Shown: positions 9,440 through 19,173, numbered from the stretch's first letter. The stretch: DNA of 64,000 nt from a bacterium M00.F.Ca.ET.205.01.1.1 (GCA_004791255.1 SRUQ01000001.1:124001-188000); one strand, 5' to 3'. Program-made: numbers and translations. The notes: a model not told the origin generated them from the sequence alone.

Positions 9440-12400
9440 TCACGCCGCCGGGGAACTGCCCTGCGGCGGTCTCGCGGGGAATTCGCCCAATGCTCTTAGC
9501 GAATAGAGGCTTTCCAGCTCTTCGGCCTTGCGCCCCGGGAATAGCCGGCCCCAGAGCTGTCCGACATGTTCGGCCATTTTCAGCTTGATGGCCAAATCGG
9601 TCCCGTATGTCTGCAACACGTGCTGATGGATCATCAGCTGCGTGCGCAGCAGCGCCTCTGAATGGGAAGCCGCGGTTACGCTTGTCGCGCTGCCCGCATG
9701 CTGCCGGTGATGGTTGAGCAATGCAGGCTCATAGGCGACGGTGCCGTTTCGGATCGCCTCGATGATGAAGTACCAGTCGCCGCCTGCCGGCAGGGACAAG
9801 ACGTGCCGGACGAAATCGGGCGTGATTTCGAACTTGCGAAAAACCGCCGCGCCGATGTCGATGACCGTGTTCTTGACGCCCAGCCCCTCGTTGATTTCCT
9901 GTTCCGCCGGAACCTGGTAGCTGCGCTTCCATTTGAAATTGGAGAGATCCGTAAGGTACGGGCTGGACGGATAGTCGCCGACGACCTCGCTTTGCTCGTC
10001 GATGATCTTCGATGCGCAAAAGGCAAACTTCACGCCTGGATCGCGAAACAGCGGGACAAGTGTTTCGAGGAAAGCCGGATCGGACGCGTCGTCGGCATCG
10101 GCGATCCAAATCAGATCGGCGCTTGCAAGCGCCATGCCCTTGAACCATTGAGGATAGGGTGCCCCGGAATTCGTTTCGCTGACGATGACATGGGTGCCGT
10201 AGACGCCGGCGTAATAGTTGAGAATCGATTGGCTGTCGTCGGTCGATGCGTCATCCAGGATGATCAGCTCGAAATCCTGAAAGGACTGCCCCAGGATACT
10301 TTCCATACGCTCGTGCAGGTAGCGGGCGCGATTATGGTTCGGCACGATGATCGATACGGCGGGCGGTTTGCAGGCGACTTTCCGCATGGTCGACAGCACA
10401 CGCGGAAAGACCCGATCGGTGGAAAAATACCACCTCGCCTTGGCACTCGCCTGCCGGCCGAGCTTCACCCGCAATGGCTGGTCCTGGATCAGGTTCAGCG
10501 CGGCATCGGCCATCGCCACGGTATCAGCCCATGCGACGATAATGCCGGCATCGTCTTCGACGAAATCGGGTGCCCCGCCGCAATCCGCGAAGCAGATCAC
10601 CGGCAACTCGGCCGATGCCGCCTCCAGCATAACGCGGCCGAACGGCTCTTCGCGAGAGGTCAGAAGAAACAGATCTGCCCCTCGCAAATAGGGGCGCACA
10701 TCGTCGACATCGCCCAGAAATGTCACCCTCTCGTCCAGACCGTCCGCCCGCATCTTGTCGAGCTGCTGCGACCAGGTACCGAGAGCCTCATCCCGTTCCC
10801 GCTCCGGAAACCCGCCGAGCCAGTAGAAATGATAGTTCTCAACCCCGCGCGCTCGAAGAATTCGGGCCACCTCGATAAACAGGTCGGCACCCTTGCGGAA
10901 TGGCATTCCGACGCCAGACCCCAGAATGATGGTCTTGTCCATCGGCCAACCCGCAAGTCGTCGACTTTCGAGGCGCGAGACTTGCATGCGAATGGCATCG
11001 TCGCCGGCTTGCGGAACCGCACTTGGAATTACGTCGATGGCGTTCGCCTCGACATTGTGCTCGGCCACCAGGCAGTCCCGGACACTGCGGGAACACGCTA
11101 TGAATTTCTGCGTGTGAGAAACGACATCGTCCATATTGTCCCTGGCGTATCGAGCGATGCTCGTTCCCAGTTCCCTGGCATGGGTCAGGATAGGGCTGCC
11201 CAATTCGCTGAGCAGGGCGTGCAGACGCCCGGTCGCCAGGCTGTTGCAATAGATGAGGTCCGGCTTGCCGCCGTACCAGGCCGTGATGCGGGCCGCTTTG
11301 ACGACATTCGTCTCGGCCTGTGAAACCAAATCATCCAGGAGGACGGCATCGACGAGGCCTCGAAGCTGCTCGAGCCGTCGACCCCCTGCCAGGCACAGCA
11401 GCTTGATCTCCAGGCCTGTGTGCGATTGGAGCCATTGGATGATATCGACCAACGATGCCTGCGCACCACCGAGCGCTGCATCGTGCGATACGAACAAAAC
11501 ACGCCAGGACGAGGCCCTGGGCAGTTTGCCCGCCGTATGCGGAGCAGCCAGGACGTCCCGCGTCTCCTGCAGATAGGCGTAGCCGTAACGGGCATCGGGC
11601 TCGAGATAGGCTCCCTCCGCCCATTCGTTCCAGGCATTGACGAAGATCAGACGGCTGTCGAAATCGGCAAAACGACCGCATGTGTCAGCGACCGCATTGG
11701 CGAGCCATTCTGCGTAACGGGACGGCGACGCGTTCACCAGAATGGTGGCGGCCTCCATCCTGCGCGCCGTGTTGTCCCAGGAGGGGCAAAGTCCGCGAAA
11801 CAGTGTGTAGGGGACCTGAGGAAAGGCTCGACTGCGATCGGCAAGGTCGACCCAATCAAAGATCTTCCCCGTGAAGCCGCTCTTGAGCGTCGGAATGCTG
11901 GCGCTGATCTCGGGAAATGTTCCGAGATTTGGTGGAAACTCGACTGCGGCGTCGAATCCGAATTCTGCAGGATCGACCATTTCGAACGACTGCGGATAGG
12001 CAAGAAAAATCTCGCCGATGCCGGCATCCCGGCAATAGGCTCTCCAGCGCTGTGCCGTTTGGGCTGCTGCCGCAAACAGCCCGGGCCGGTAGACCATGAG
12101 AAGCGGCTTGCCGCCGATACGGATGTATCGCCGGTCACGGAAATAGCCGGATACGTATTCGATGAAGGCGAGGTCGTCCTCGGCGGAGTGCGATTGCGGG
12201 ATCAGCACCTCCTGGTCGCGACCGTCCCAACGGCGGCTCCAGGGTTCGTTTGCCCAGTTGATGCAGAAGCCCATCTCATGTGCGTCGTTTTCAACGAACT
12301 GCGTGATCGGCATTTCGAGAACACGCCTGCCGTTGAACCAGTAGAAATGGAAACAGAACCCCGAAATGCCATATTGCATGGCAATTTCGATCTGTTCCTT

Positions 12401-13021
12401 CTGGATGTCCTTCACTCTGAGGTCATAGAAGCCGAGGTCCGCCGGCAGCCTGGGCTGATGATGACCGTCGAACTGCGGCGCCGCGCGCGTCACGTTCGTC
12501 CATTCCGTGAAGCCTTTTCCCCAAAAGGCGTCATTTTCAGGTATCGGGTGAAACTGCGGCAGATAGAATGCAATGACGCGCGCGCTCAAGGCGGCGGGGC
12601 GCCGCTCGCTGGATCGCGGCACATAGGTGTCGGGCCTTTGAATGCCGCGGCTTGCGGCCATGGACCAATTTTTCGCTTGAGGCCGCCGAGGCTCGCGGTC
12701 TTCAATCCTGCCGAAGCGGATGTAATGATCCAGCGGATTCATCGCCGCTACAGCGACGTCGGGATACCTCGCAAAATAGTATTCGTTGTCGAAATCCGGA
12801 CTTGGGTTTCGGGATTCGGCGGCACCGTGATCGATATAGTGGAAGATCGGATCGATTCCGCTCGTGGCCACATCCGGATTCTGCGCCAGATACCACGGCT
12901 CATCGAACTGGCCGCTGGCTCGAATTCGTTGCCAGATTCGAAATCTCTTCCACCGCCTCCTGCTGGCAAGCGATCTCAGGAAGGTCATGCTCAAGAAGGT
13001 CATGGAACCGTATTTGTTCAA
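9440..13021 (-). CDS. Trimodular glycosyltransferase: WbsX/GH99-like + GT4 + GT2
   Basis: This 1193-residue protein has at least four parts. Residues about 38-112 hold two copies of a short motif (FDEPWYLAQNPDV and FDNEYYFARYPDV, each followed by HYI..G). Residues about 148-500 are a WbsX/GH99-like domain (VIAFYLPQFHPIPENDAFWG, GFCINWANEPWSRRW, FVNAWNEWAEGAYLEPD). Residues about 510-900 are a GT-B family 4 transferase (FVSHDAALGGAQASL, FLLTSREEPFGRVMLEA). From about 905 a GT-A family 2 domain follows (VSIIVPNHNRARYL, IILDDASTDDS, WIADADDASDP). It probably adds several sugars to an O-antigen or capsule. Its ATG overlaps the stop of the upstream RgpF gene by 4 bases, so the two are coupled. Confidence 0.9.
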   Translation of the reverse strand: MNKYGSMTFLSMTFLRSLASRRRWKRFRIWQRIRASGQFDEPWYLAQNPDVATSGIDPIFHYIDHGAAESRNPSPDFDNEYYFARYPDVAVAAMNPLDHYIRFGRIEDREPRRPQAKNWSMAASRGIQRPDTYVPRSSERRPAALSARVIAFYLPQFHPIPENDAFWGKGFTEWTNVTRAAPQFDGHHQPRLPADLGFYDLRVKDIQKEQIEIAMQYGISGFCFHFYWFNGRRVLEMPITQFVENDAHEMGFCINWANEPWSRRWDGRDQEVLIPQSHSAEDDLAFIEYVSGYFRDRRYIRIGGKPLLMVYRPGLFAAAAQTAQRWRAYCRDAGIGEIFLAYPQSFEMVDPAEFGFDAAVEFPPNLGTFPEISASIPTLKSGFTGKIFDWVDLADRSRAFPQVPYTLFRGLCPSWDNTARRMEAATILVNASPSRYAEWLANAVADTCGRFADFDSRLIFVNAWNEWAEGAYLEPDARYGYAYLQETRDVLAAPHTAGKLPRASSWRVLFVSHDAALGGAQASLVDIIQWLQSHTGLEIKLLCLAGGRRLEQLRGLVDAVLLDDLVSQAETNVVKAARITAWYGGKPDLIYCNSLATGRLHALLSELGSPILTHARELGTSIARYARDNMDDVVSHTQKFIACSRSVRDCLVAEHNVEANAIDVIPSAVPQAGDDAIRMQVSRLESRRLAGWPMDKTIILGSGVGMPFRKGADLFIEVARILRARGVENYHFYWLGGFPERERDEALGTWSQQLDKMRADGLDERVTFLGDVDDVRPYLRGADLFLLTSREEPFGRVMLEAASAELPVICFADCGGAPDFVEDDAGIIVAWADTVAMADAALNLIQDQPLRVKLGRQASAKARWYFSTDRVFPRVLSTMRKVACKPPAVSIIVPNHNRARYLHERMESILGQSFQDFELIILDDASTDDSQSILNYYAGVYGTHVIVSETNSGAPYPQWFKGMALASADLIWIADADDASDPAFLETLVPLFRDPGVKFAFCASKIIDEQSEVVGDYPSSPYLTDLSNFKWKRSYQVPAEQEINEGLGVKNTVIDIGAAVFRKFEITPDFVRHVLSLPAGGDWYFIIEAIRNGTVAYEPALLNHHRQHAGSATSVTAASHSEALLRTQLMIHQHVLQTYGTDLAIKLKMAEHVGQLWGRLFPGRKAEELESLYSLRALGEFPARPPQGSSPAA

Positions 13022-14343
13022 TCGGGTTTGCCCTCGCCGGGATCCGGCTTCATGTCACCATCCCAGGCAACTCCGGAGATCTTTGTACAGATCATTCCCA
13101 GCACCCGCTCAAGGGCATGCTGCAATGTGCCGTCTTGCTGACCTGCCTCATGGGGGAAGGAAGCCAAGGACAGATCAAGTGTCTTGAGCGGTTCCAGCGC
13201 GCTGCGGCGAACCCAGAACATCGTTCCGGCAAAGAATTTGAGGGGAGCGTCGGCGGCCAGCCCCATTGTCTCCATGAGGTTGACGACCATCGGCCTGTTC
13301 GTCCCCCACACGGCTTCCTCGCCCTTCCATTCATTGGGCAATCGAAAGCGGCGGGAACCGATCATCTGGGTGTCTTGCGACCGTTCGAACTCGGCGACGA
13401 TGCGGTCAACCCCATCGCGGGATCCAATCAGGTCGAAGGCACTCGCCTGGCGCCAGATCTCGCCGAGGATCATCCGCGGTCCGCTCAGTTCCGACTTCTT
13501 GCCGTGCAGCTTGCAGACGAGATCGAAGGGATCGAGCTTTCCATCGCGCAGCAGCTGAATGAAAGGGCCGACGTCGCGACCGCGATTGTCATAGACCAGG
13601 ATCTCGGCACCCCGAAATCTTGCTTGAACGCGTTCCGCCAGTGCCGCATCGGGCCGGGTCAAGGTGAGAATCAGATGGAACGGACGATCGATCGCCTCCA
13701 GCAGCGCCTCGAATTCGGGCCAGAGATCGACGTAATGCAGGTGCAACGCAACGGCGATCTTCGGCTCGGCGGTGCGCAGGCGTTCCCTGGCCTGGGCCGG
13801 TGGGCCGTCAAACTGCCGCGACAGGGTTTTCTGAAGATTGTCGCTCGCCATGCCGAAGCCCCAACCGGCAAGGCTTCCAAGTGCAACCGCCAATTCGCGC
13901 CCTTCCGATCCTGCACTATACAGGAGAGGCCGCAACACAATGCCTTGGCCCAGCGACAGTTCAAATCGTTTCTGGCGGCGGCGGCGGCGCAGTAGCGCGC
14001 CGAGATCCCTGATCCGCAAGGGGCGGATGCTCGACGCAATGATGTCGCGGCTGTCGAATTGCAACACCAGGCCGCCTTCCGTGCTTTCAAGCAGAAAGGA
14101 AGTCCGGCTGACAACCGGCACATGGACGACCCTGTCGGGATGTCGCCGGCGACGAACATTGAGCCGAAGAAACGGCATCCGTCTGTCCGTTGGCGCAAGC
14201 TCCAGGATGTAGCGCCCTGGCGCGTCGAGGCAGATTTCGCTGCGAGCCGGGTTTCGGTCGGTGCCGCATGCCTCTCCCTTTCGCGGCTCGCGGGGCAGGA
14301 AATCAGGCAAGGCAACTCTCGTGTGAGGAGCGTCAGGCGACAT
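13018..14343 (-). CDS. RgpF-like rhamnan synthesis protein
   Basis: The C-terminal ~230 residues match the rhamnan synthesis F family (PF05045): KIAVALHLHYVDLWPEFEAL, ILVYDNRGRDVGPFIQLL, LVCKLHGKKS, and FFAGTMFWVRRSALEPL. This type of protein takes part in rhamnose-rich polysaccharide assembly in the cytoplasm. The N-terminal ~190 residues contain an Arg-rich stretch and no family I recognise. I prefer the ATG at 14343, which overlaps the stop of the upstream transferase by 11 bases, over an upstream TTG at 14376. It is the middle gene of a three-gene overlapping operon. Confidence 0.88.
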   Translation of the reverse strand: MSPDAPHTRVALPDFLPREPRKGEACGTDRNPARSEICLDAPGRYILELAPTDRRMPFLRLNVRRRRHPDRVVHVPVVSRTSFLLESTEGGLVLQFDSRDIIASSIRPLRIRDLGALLRRRRRQKRFELSLGQGIVLRPLLYSAGSEGRELAVALGSLAGWGFGMASDNLQKTLSRQFDGPPAQARERLRTAEPKIAVALHLHYVDLWPEFEALLEAIDRPFHLILTLTRPDAALAERVQARFRGAEILVYDNRGRDVGPFIQLLRDGKLDPFDLVCKLHGKKSELSGPRMILGEIWRQASAFDLIGSRDGVDRIVAEFERSQDTQMIGSRRFRLPNEWKGEEAVWGTNRPMVVNLMETMGLAADAPLKFFAGTMFWVRRSALEPLKTLDLSLASFPHEAGQQDGTLQHALERVLGMICTKISGVAWDGDMKPDPGEGKPD

Positions 14344-15337
14344 AGCCGCCGTTCCGATTCGCTCGCGATCGGTCAAGGATGCAGTCGAATATGCCTATCA
14401 GGTGGCCCAGGGAATTGATCAGCCGATTTCGATTAAGCGTAAGGCAATAGAAGGCTATTTTCACCGAATAGCGGAGGATGTCGACGAATGGGCGATAGGC
14501 TATGCCGTATTTTCTGCGCAAGTGGATCTCCGATCGCATCTTCGCACGATACCGGAATATCCTTGACCGGGTGGATTGCGCGACCGAAGTGCCGATGTCG
14601 TGGACAGCATGCGCGCCACTGACGAGGATCATGGGCTCGCCGCGCTGCAGCAGACGGTGAGAGAGATCGTCATCCTCGTAATACAGAAAGATGTCCTCAT
14701 CAAACCCTCCCGTCTCGAGGAAGAGCGTTCGCTTGATCATGAACACGCCGCCATTGACGAAGCGGATGCAACAATCGCCCCAGACCTGCCGAATGCGCGT
14801 GGGCAGCGGCACGCCGGAAAGGCGATCGATTTCGTTCTCCTCGCGAAACCACAACCGCCCGTCCACCGTGTTCGTGCGCGGCACGAAGACGCTGCAATTT
14901 GGATAGCGTTCAGCCGCCTGCAGGAGCGCATCGACGGCGTCTGCCTCAAGACGCACATCGGGGTTCATGAACAGCAGATACTCCCCCGATGCCGCCGCTG
15001 CCCCGATGTTGCAAGCGTGCCCGAAGCCGAGGTTGACGCTATTGTCGATACGACGGATGGCAAAGCCCGATAGGGCGGCGGAAAGATCGTCGGCACTTGC
15101 GTTGTCGACGCATACGATCTCCAGGCCCGAAGGCAGGCGAGCCAGCGCGCCGCGCACGGTATGCGCGCTGTTATGCGTCACGGTAACAACGCTTATCGAC
15201 CTATTCAGTTGGTTTCCCCCACGGAAGGCTGGAGCAATTGCAGCAAAAGGGCGTCCGCGATTGCGTAGAGACAAAGAGATAGCGCATTGCAAGCGATCCA
15301 GTTTTCGCCGGAAATGCGCTAGTGATGCGATCCGCAA
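14333..15337 (-). CDS. Glycosyltransferase family 2 (rhamnosyltransferase-like)
   Basis: A GT-A fold is evident: ISVVTVTHNS at the start of the domain, VCVDNASADD, GFGHACNIGAAAASGEYLLF, the metal-binding MNPDV, and the late family motif GGFDEDIFLYYEDDDLSHRL. Such enzymes transfer rhamnose or a related sugar in O-antigen or capsule synthesis. The start is unsure: the longest frame begins with TTG at 15337, no ATG exists before the catalytic domain, and a CTG at 15208 sits 6 bases after GGGGGA. It is the first gene of the operon and the two downstream genes overlap in series. Confidence 0.88.
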   Translation of the reverse strand: MRIASLAHFRRKLDRLQCAISLSLRNRGRPFAAIAPAFRGGNQLNRSISVVTVTHNSAHTVRGALARLPSGLEIVCVDNASADDLSAALSGFAIRRIDNSVNLGFGHACNIGAAAASGEYLLFMNPDVRLEADAVDALLQAAERYPNCSVFVPRTNTVDGRLWFREENEIDRLSGVPLPTRIRQVWGDCCIRFVNGGVFMIKRTLFLETGGFDEDIFLYYEDDDLSHRLLQRGEPMILVSGAHAVHDIGTSVAQSTRSRIFRYRAKMRSEIHLRRKYGIAYRPFVDILRYSVKIAFYCLTLNRNRLINSLGHLIGIFDCILDRSRANRNGGYVA

Positions 15338-15580
15338 TCTAAGGCATTGCCACCGCAGCGGTCGAGTCCATACTCTCGATTAAGGAGGGGTACAACCTGC
15401 GCGCGATCACGATCTAGGTCCCGGTCCGCCGGGTGCCTGCTCTTTGGTTGGCAAGGCCCGCTGTACCAGCGCTGAGTGATGTCGGGGGCGGGCATTTGGC
15501 ATAAGGATGAGTCTGCAGTGATCCGTCTACGCAATTCATTTTTGCATAGTCGGCCCATTAGGTGCATAGACACGCGCACA

Positions 15581-16480
15581 TCATTGCTTAAAGCAGCGAT
15601 CGCGATGCCATTGCAAAAAATGAGGATGAGGGCGTTCAAGCGATCGACGGGGCGGGAGCGCACGGCCGGTTTTGTTGACGAACGCCCGGACGCTCTCAGG
15701 GTCATTAACCTGTCGTGAAATCAGGATTTCCAAATCATCAGTCAGACCAATCAGCCCGCGATCGAACATCCAGTGGGCTGTGCCGGAGAGTGCAATCCCG
15801 TTGCTGACAATGTCCGGCCCGTTCGCTTCCACAGGTCGAATATGGGCCGCAGCAACCTCTGCCCGGCCGCGACCGTTTATCAGCTTAAGCCCCGTAATCG
15901 CACAGCGTTCGTCATAAGCGCGTAGGACGATGCGGCGAAAAATGCGGTCTCGTACAATTCTCGACCCGATATAAGCGACACGATCCCGACTTTGCTCGAA
16001 TTGGAACGGCGCCTGCTCCTCTTCGAGCTCAAAAGCTGTGCGGGTCTCATCGACGCGCGGCAGCAGCAGTTCGCTCTGGTCCAATCCAAGATCGACAATT
16101 CGGTTGAAGTCGCTTGGGCTGAGCGGACGAACCGCCGATTGGGCACGACCAGAAATCTGCCCCTCATCGTTTAGCAAACCCAGTTCCACGAGCCCATCCG
16201 TCCCGCTAAACGAAACAGGATTGACGAAATCGAGGTAACTTCCTGGTTCGATAAGGGCGAGGTACATGCCCTTGGTCGTAGGATCTGGGATGACCCGCTG
16301 CACCTTGGCCATGGCGAAATAACCACGTGTCTCCGCTACCTTTCGCGGCTCGTAATAGATGATCCAGTTACCAACGCATGCTTCGACGCGACGCAGATAT
16401 TGGCTCGGGAACTGATATTGCTCAGCCGGGCTGTCGTCGTAGATCGAATCTGAGCGATGAATGAAAATCCCGAATCCCAT
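15581..16480 (-). CDS. HNH endonuclease with possible PUA/EVE-like N-terminal domain
   Basis: The C-terminal part is an HNH_2-type nuclease: CAITGLKLINGRG, then AAAHIRPVEANGPDIVSNGI, then GTAHWMFDRGLIGL, giving the His, Asn and His positions expected. The N-terminal ~150 residues contain GNWIIYYEPRKV, YFAMAKVQRVIPDP and GMYLALIEPGSYLDF, which has the rhythm of a PUA-superfamily (EVE-like) reader domain; this is pattern recognition, not a verified match. Known EVE/SRA-HNH fusions cut DNA with modified bases. No methyltransferase lies nearby, which fits a type IV-like role. The gene is less GC-rich than its neighbours, suggesting transfer. Confidence 0.82.
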   Translation of the reverse strand: MGFGIFIHRSDSIYDDSPAEQYQFPSQYLRRVEACVGNWIIYYEPRKVAETRGYFAMAKVQRVIPDPTTKGMYLALIEPGSYLDFVNPVSFSGTDGLVELGLLNDEGQISGRAQSAVRPLSPSDFNRIVDLGLDQSELLLPRVDETRTAFELEEEQAPFQFEQSRDRVAYIGSRIVRDRIFRRIVLRAYDERCAITGLKLINGRGRAEVAAAHIRPVEANGPDIVSNGIALSGTAHWMFDRGLIGLTDDLEILISRQVNDPESVRAFVNKTGRALPPRRSLERPHPHFLQWHRDRCFKQ

Positions 16481-16654
16481 GGACCTTCAATACTGCAACC
16501 TTTGAAGATTCGCATTACGCCGCAGACATGCCCTTCCCTGCCACGTTTGCTCGAAATGGGCCTCTGATGGACGGTGAGGACACGCGCTCAAGACCCTTCG
16601 GCTATAAGCCTTGGTCGCTTAGGCGCTGTATGCCAATCTGCGGCCAGCAGCGCC

Positions 16655-17644
16655 TCACCCTATCTCCGGATAACACCCGCGCTCCACCGCCAGCCGCCGC
16701 ACCAGCGCCGACACCGCGTCGATGGTCGGCGTCGGCTTGTCCACCAGCCGGCCGAGCTCCTGCACGGCGCTCACCAGCGCGTCGATTTCCATCGAGCGGC
16801 CGCGTTCCAGGTCCTGCAGCATCGAGGTCTTGTGTTCGCCGACATCGCCGGCGCCCTTGATGCGGCGGTCGATGGCTATGGGGAAGCGCACGCCGAGGCT
16901 TTCGCCGATCGCCTGCGCTTCCAGCATCATGGTGCGGGCAAGCGCGCGAGTGCCGTCGTCGGCGACGATGGCCGCCAGCGTCGAGCCGGTCAGCGCCGAG
17001 ATCGGGTTGAAGGACAGGTTGCCCCACAGCTTCACCCAGATTTCGCTGCGGATGTCGTCGCGCACCGGCGCCTGCAGGCCGGCCTTGACCATTTCCTCGG
17101 CCAGAGCCGTTACCCGCTCGCTGCGCGCGCCCGAGGGCTCGCCGAGCGAAAAGCGCCTGCCCTCGACATGGCGGATGAGGCCGGGCGCATCGACCTCGAC
17201 GGCGGGATAGACGACCGAGCCGATGACGCGCTCCGGCCCGATTCGCTGCCAGATGGCGCCGCCGGGGTCGACCGTGTTGAGCCTTGTGCCTTCAAGCGGC
17301 CCGCCCAGCCCGTGGAAATACCACCACGGCACGCCGTTCTGCATGGTGACGACCGCTGTGTCCGGCCCCAGCAGCGGCGTGATCTGGTCGAGTGCCGGGG
17401 TCAGCGAATGAGCCTTCAGCGCCAGCACGACGTAATCCTGGACGCCGAGCTCCTCGGCCTTCGCCGCGGCCCTGACCGGCGCCAATGTTTCCGCGCCGTC
17501 CTCGATCAGCCGCAGGCCGTCGGCGCGGATCGCTTCCAGATGCGCGCCGCGCGCGACGATCGACAGATCGGTGCGGCCGGCAATCGCAAGCTTGGCGGCG
17601 AGATAGCCGCCGATGGCGCCGGCACCGAAAATGGTGATCTTCAT
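16655..17644 (-). CDS. panE: 2-dehydropantoate 2-reductase family protein
   Basis: An ApbA/PanE-type NADPH-dependent ketoacid reductase of 329 residues. The nucleotide site is at the very N-terminus (ITIFGAGAIGGYLAAKLA), VVLALKAHS follows, and the C-terminal helical domain carries the conserved EIWVKLWGNLSFNPISALT with the catalytic-type Lys and the Asn. In pantothenate synthesis the enzyme reduces ketopantoate, but many paralogues act on other substrates, and the link here to an acyl-CoA synthetase suggests one of those. It starts 2 bases after the synthetase stop. Downstream, AGGCGCTG/CAGCGCCT (16621-16655) can form a hairpin, possibly a weak terminator. Confidence 0.88.
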   Translation of the reverse strand: MKITIFGAGAIGGYLAAKLAIAGRTDLSIVARGAHLEAIRADGLRLIEDGAETLAPVRAAAKAEELGVQDYVVLALKAHSLTPALDQITPLLGPDTAVVTMQNGVPWWYFHGLGGPLEGTRLNTVDPGGAIWQRIGPERVIGSVVYPAVEVDAPGLIRHVEGRRFSLGEPSGARSERVTALAEEMVKAGLQAPVRDDIRSEIWVKLWGNLSFNPISALTGSTLAAIVADDGTRALARTMMLEAQAIGESLGVRFPIAIDRRIKGAGDVGEHKTSMLQDLERGRSMEIDALVSAVQELGRLVDKPTPTIDAVSALVRRLAVERGCYPEIG

Positions 17645-17646
17645 CG

Positions 17647-19173
17647 TCAAAGCCCGAGTTTGGCGGCCAGCCCGATGCGCTGCAGCTTGCCGGTCGCCCC
17701 CTTCGGGATCTCGTCCAGGATCAGGATCTTGCGCGGCACCTTGAAGTCGGCGAGCCGCGTCGCGGCATGGCTGCGGATGTCGCCTTCGCTGGCGCTCATG
17801 CCTTCGCGCAGTACCACCGCCGCCGCCACCTCCTCGCCAAGCTTGTCGTGCGGCATGGCGAAGGTGACTACCTGTGCCACCGCCGGGTGGTCCATCAGCA
17901 CGTCGTCGACCTCGAGCGGCGAAATTTTTTCGCCGCCGCGGTTGATGATCTCCTTCAGCCGGCCGGTGACCCGGAGATAACCGTCCTCGTCCAGCACGCC
18001 CTGGTCGCCGGTGTGGAACCAGCCATGCGCGAAGGCCGTCGCATTGGCGTCCGGGTTCTTCTCGTAGCCTGCGGTGACATTGGGGCCGCGAATGACGATC
18101 TCGCCGGTCTCGCCGGCCTGCATCAGCCGGCCGTCCAGCGCCATGACGGCGACCTCGGGTCCGCCGGCGGCACCGACGCTGCCAGGCTTGCGCAGGCCCG
18201 GCGGCAGCCGGTTCGACGCCATCTGGTGCGCGGCCTCGGTCATGCCATAGGCCTCGATGACCGGGCAGCCGAAGGTTGCCTCGAGTTCCGCCATCACCTG
18301 CGCCGGCAGCGATGCCGAGGACGAGCGGATGAAGCGCAGCGAGGCCGCCGCCAGCACCTCCGGATTGCGCGCCGCGCGCGGCAGGATCGCCTGATGCATG
18401 GTCGGCACCGCGGTGTACCAGCTCGGCCTGGCGTCGCTCAGCCACTGGAAGAAGCGCAGCGCGTTGAAGCCCGGCGTGCAGTAGATGCTGGCGCCGGCGG
18501 CAAGCGACGACAGCACCGCCGCGATCAGCCCGTGGATATGAAACAGCGGCATGATGTTGAGGCAGCGGTCATCAGCTGTCAGGCCAAGCGTCGCGCCGAT
18601 ATGGCGCGCGGAGGCAGCGACATTGGCATGGCTGAGCGGCACCAGCTTGGGGCGCGACGTGGTGCCCGACGTGTGCAGCAACAGCGCGATGTCGTCGTCG
18701 CGCGCCATGTCGGGCGCCGCTGGCGGTCCCACCGCCGGACCCTCGATGGTGAAGCTGCCGGCCGGGGCATTTGGCGGCACGACCAGCCGCAGCACGGCGA
18801 TGCCGAGGCGCTCGGCCACCGTCACCGCCGGGCCGGCCTCGTCAGCAGAGACGAGGATTGCCTTGGCGCCGATATCGGTCAGGTAGAAATCGAGCTCGTC
18901 GGCGCGGTAGGCGGGATTGAGCGGCGCCGTCGAGGCGGTTGCCGCCACCGCGAGGAAGCTTGTCGCCATCTCCGGCCCGTTCGGCAGCACGATCGCCACC
19001 CGGTCGCCGCGGCCGATGCCGCGCGCATGCAGCGCGGCCGCCGTGGCGCCGATCAGATGGCGCAACCCGCCGTGGGTGAGGGTGGGCCGGTCAGGCGCCA
19101 GGATCGCCGGCGCGTCATCGGCGCCGGCGGCGAGCGGGCGTGAAAGCCCTTGCGAATTTGCGTTGCTGGTCAT
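17647..19173 (-). CDS. AMP-dependent acyl-CoA synthetase (Pcs60/AAE3-like)
   Basis: An ANL-superfamily ligase of 508 residues that activates a carboxylic acid as acyl-AMP and then acyl-CoA. The AMP-binding loop is LLLHTSGTTSRPKLVPLSH, the adenylate motif is YGMTEAAHQM, the hinge is DEDGYLRVTGRLKEIINRGG, and the C-terminal catalytic Lys is in PKGATGKLQR. The sequence resembles the plant AAE3/yeast Pcs60 branch, some of which are oxalyl-CoA synthetases, but the substrate is not proven. The ATG at 19173 was preferred over a GTG two codons earlier. It is tightly linked to the panE-like gene downstream and lies after the gamma-glutamyltransferase gene. Confidence 0.88.
   Translation of the reverse strand: MTSNANSQGLSRPLAAGADDAPAILAPDRPTLTHGGLRHLIGATAAALHARGIGRGDRVAIVLPNGPEMATSFLAVAATASTAPLNPAYRADELDFYLTDIGAKAILVSADEAGPAVTVAERLGIAVLRLVVPPNAPAGSFTIEGPAVGPPAAPDMARDDDIALLLHTSGTTSRPKLVPLSHANVAASARHIGATLGLTADDRCLNIMPLFHIHGLIAAVLSSLAAGASIYCTPGFNALRFFQWLSDARPSWYTAVPTMHQAILPRAARNPEVLAAASLRFIRSSSASLPAQVMAELEATFGCPVIEAYGMTEAAHQMASNRLPPGLRKPGSVGAAGGPEVAVMALDGRLMQAGETGEIVIRGPNVTAGYEKNPDANATAFAHGWFHTGDQGVLDEDGYLRVTGRLKEIINRGGEKISPLEVDDVLMDHPAVAQVVTFAMPHDKLGEEVAAAVVLREGMSASEGDIRSHAATRLADFKVPRKILILDEIPKGATGKLQRIGLAAKLGL

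Noticed and set aside
16655..18445. 596-codon frame suggesting a fusion to PanE
   Set aside because: Only the last 329 residues are PanE-like; the upstream part is a shadow of the acyl-CoA synthetase, and PanE has its own ATG at 17644.
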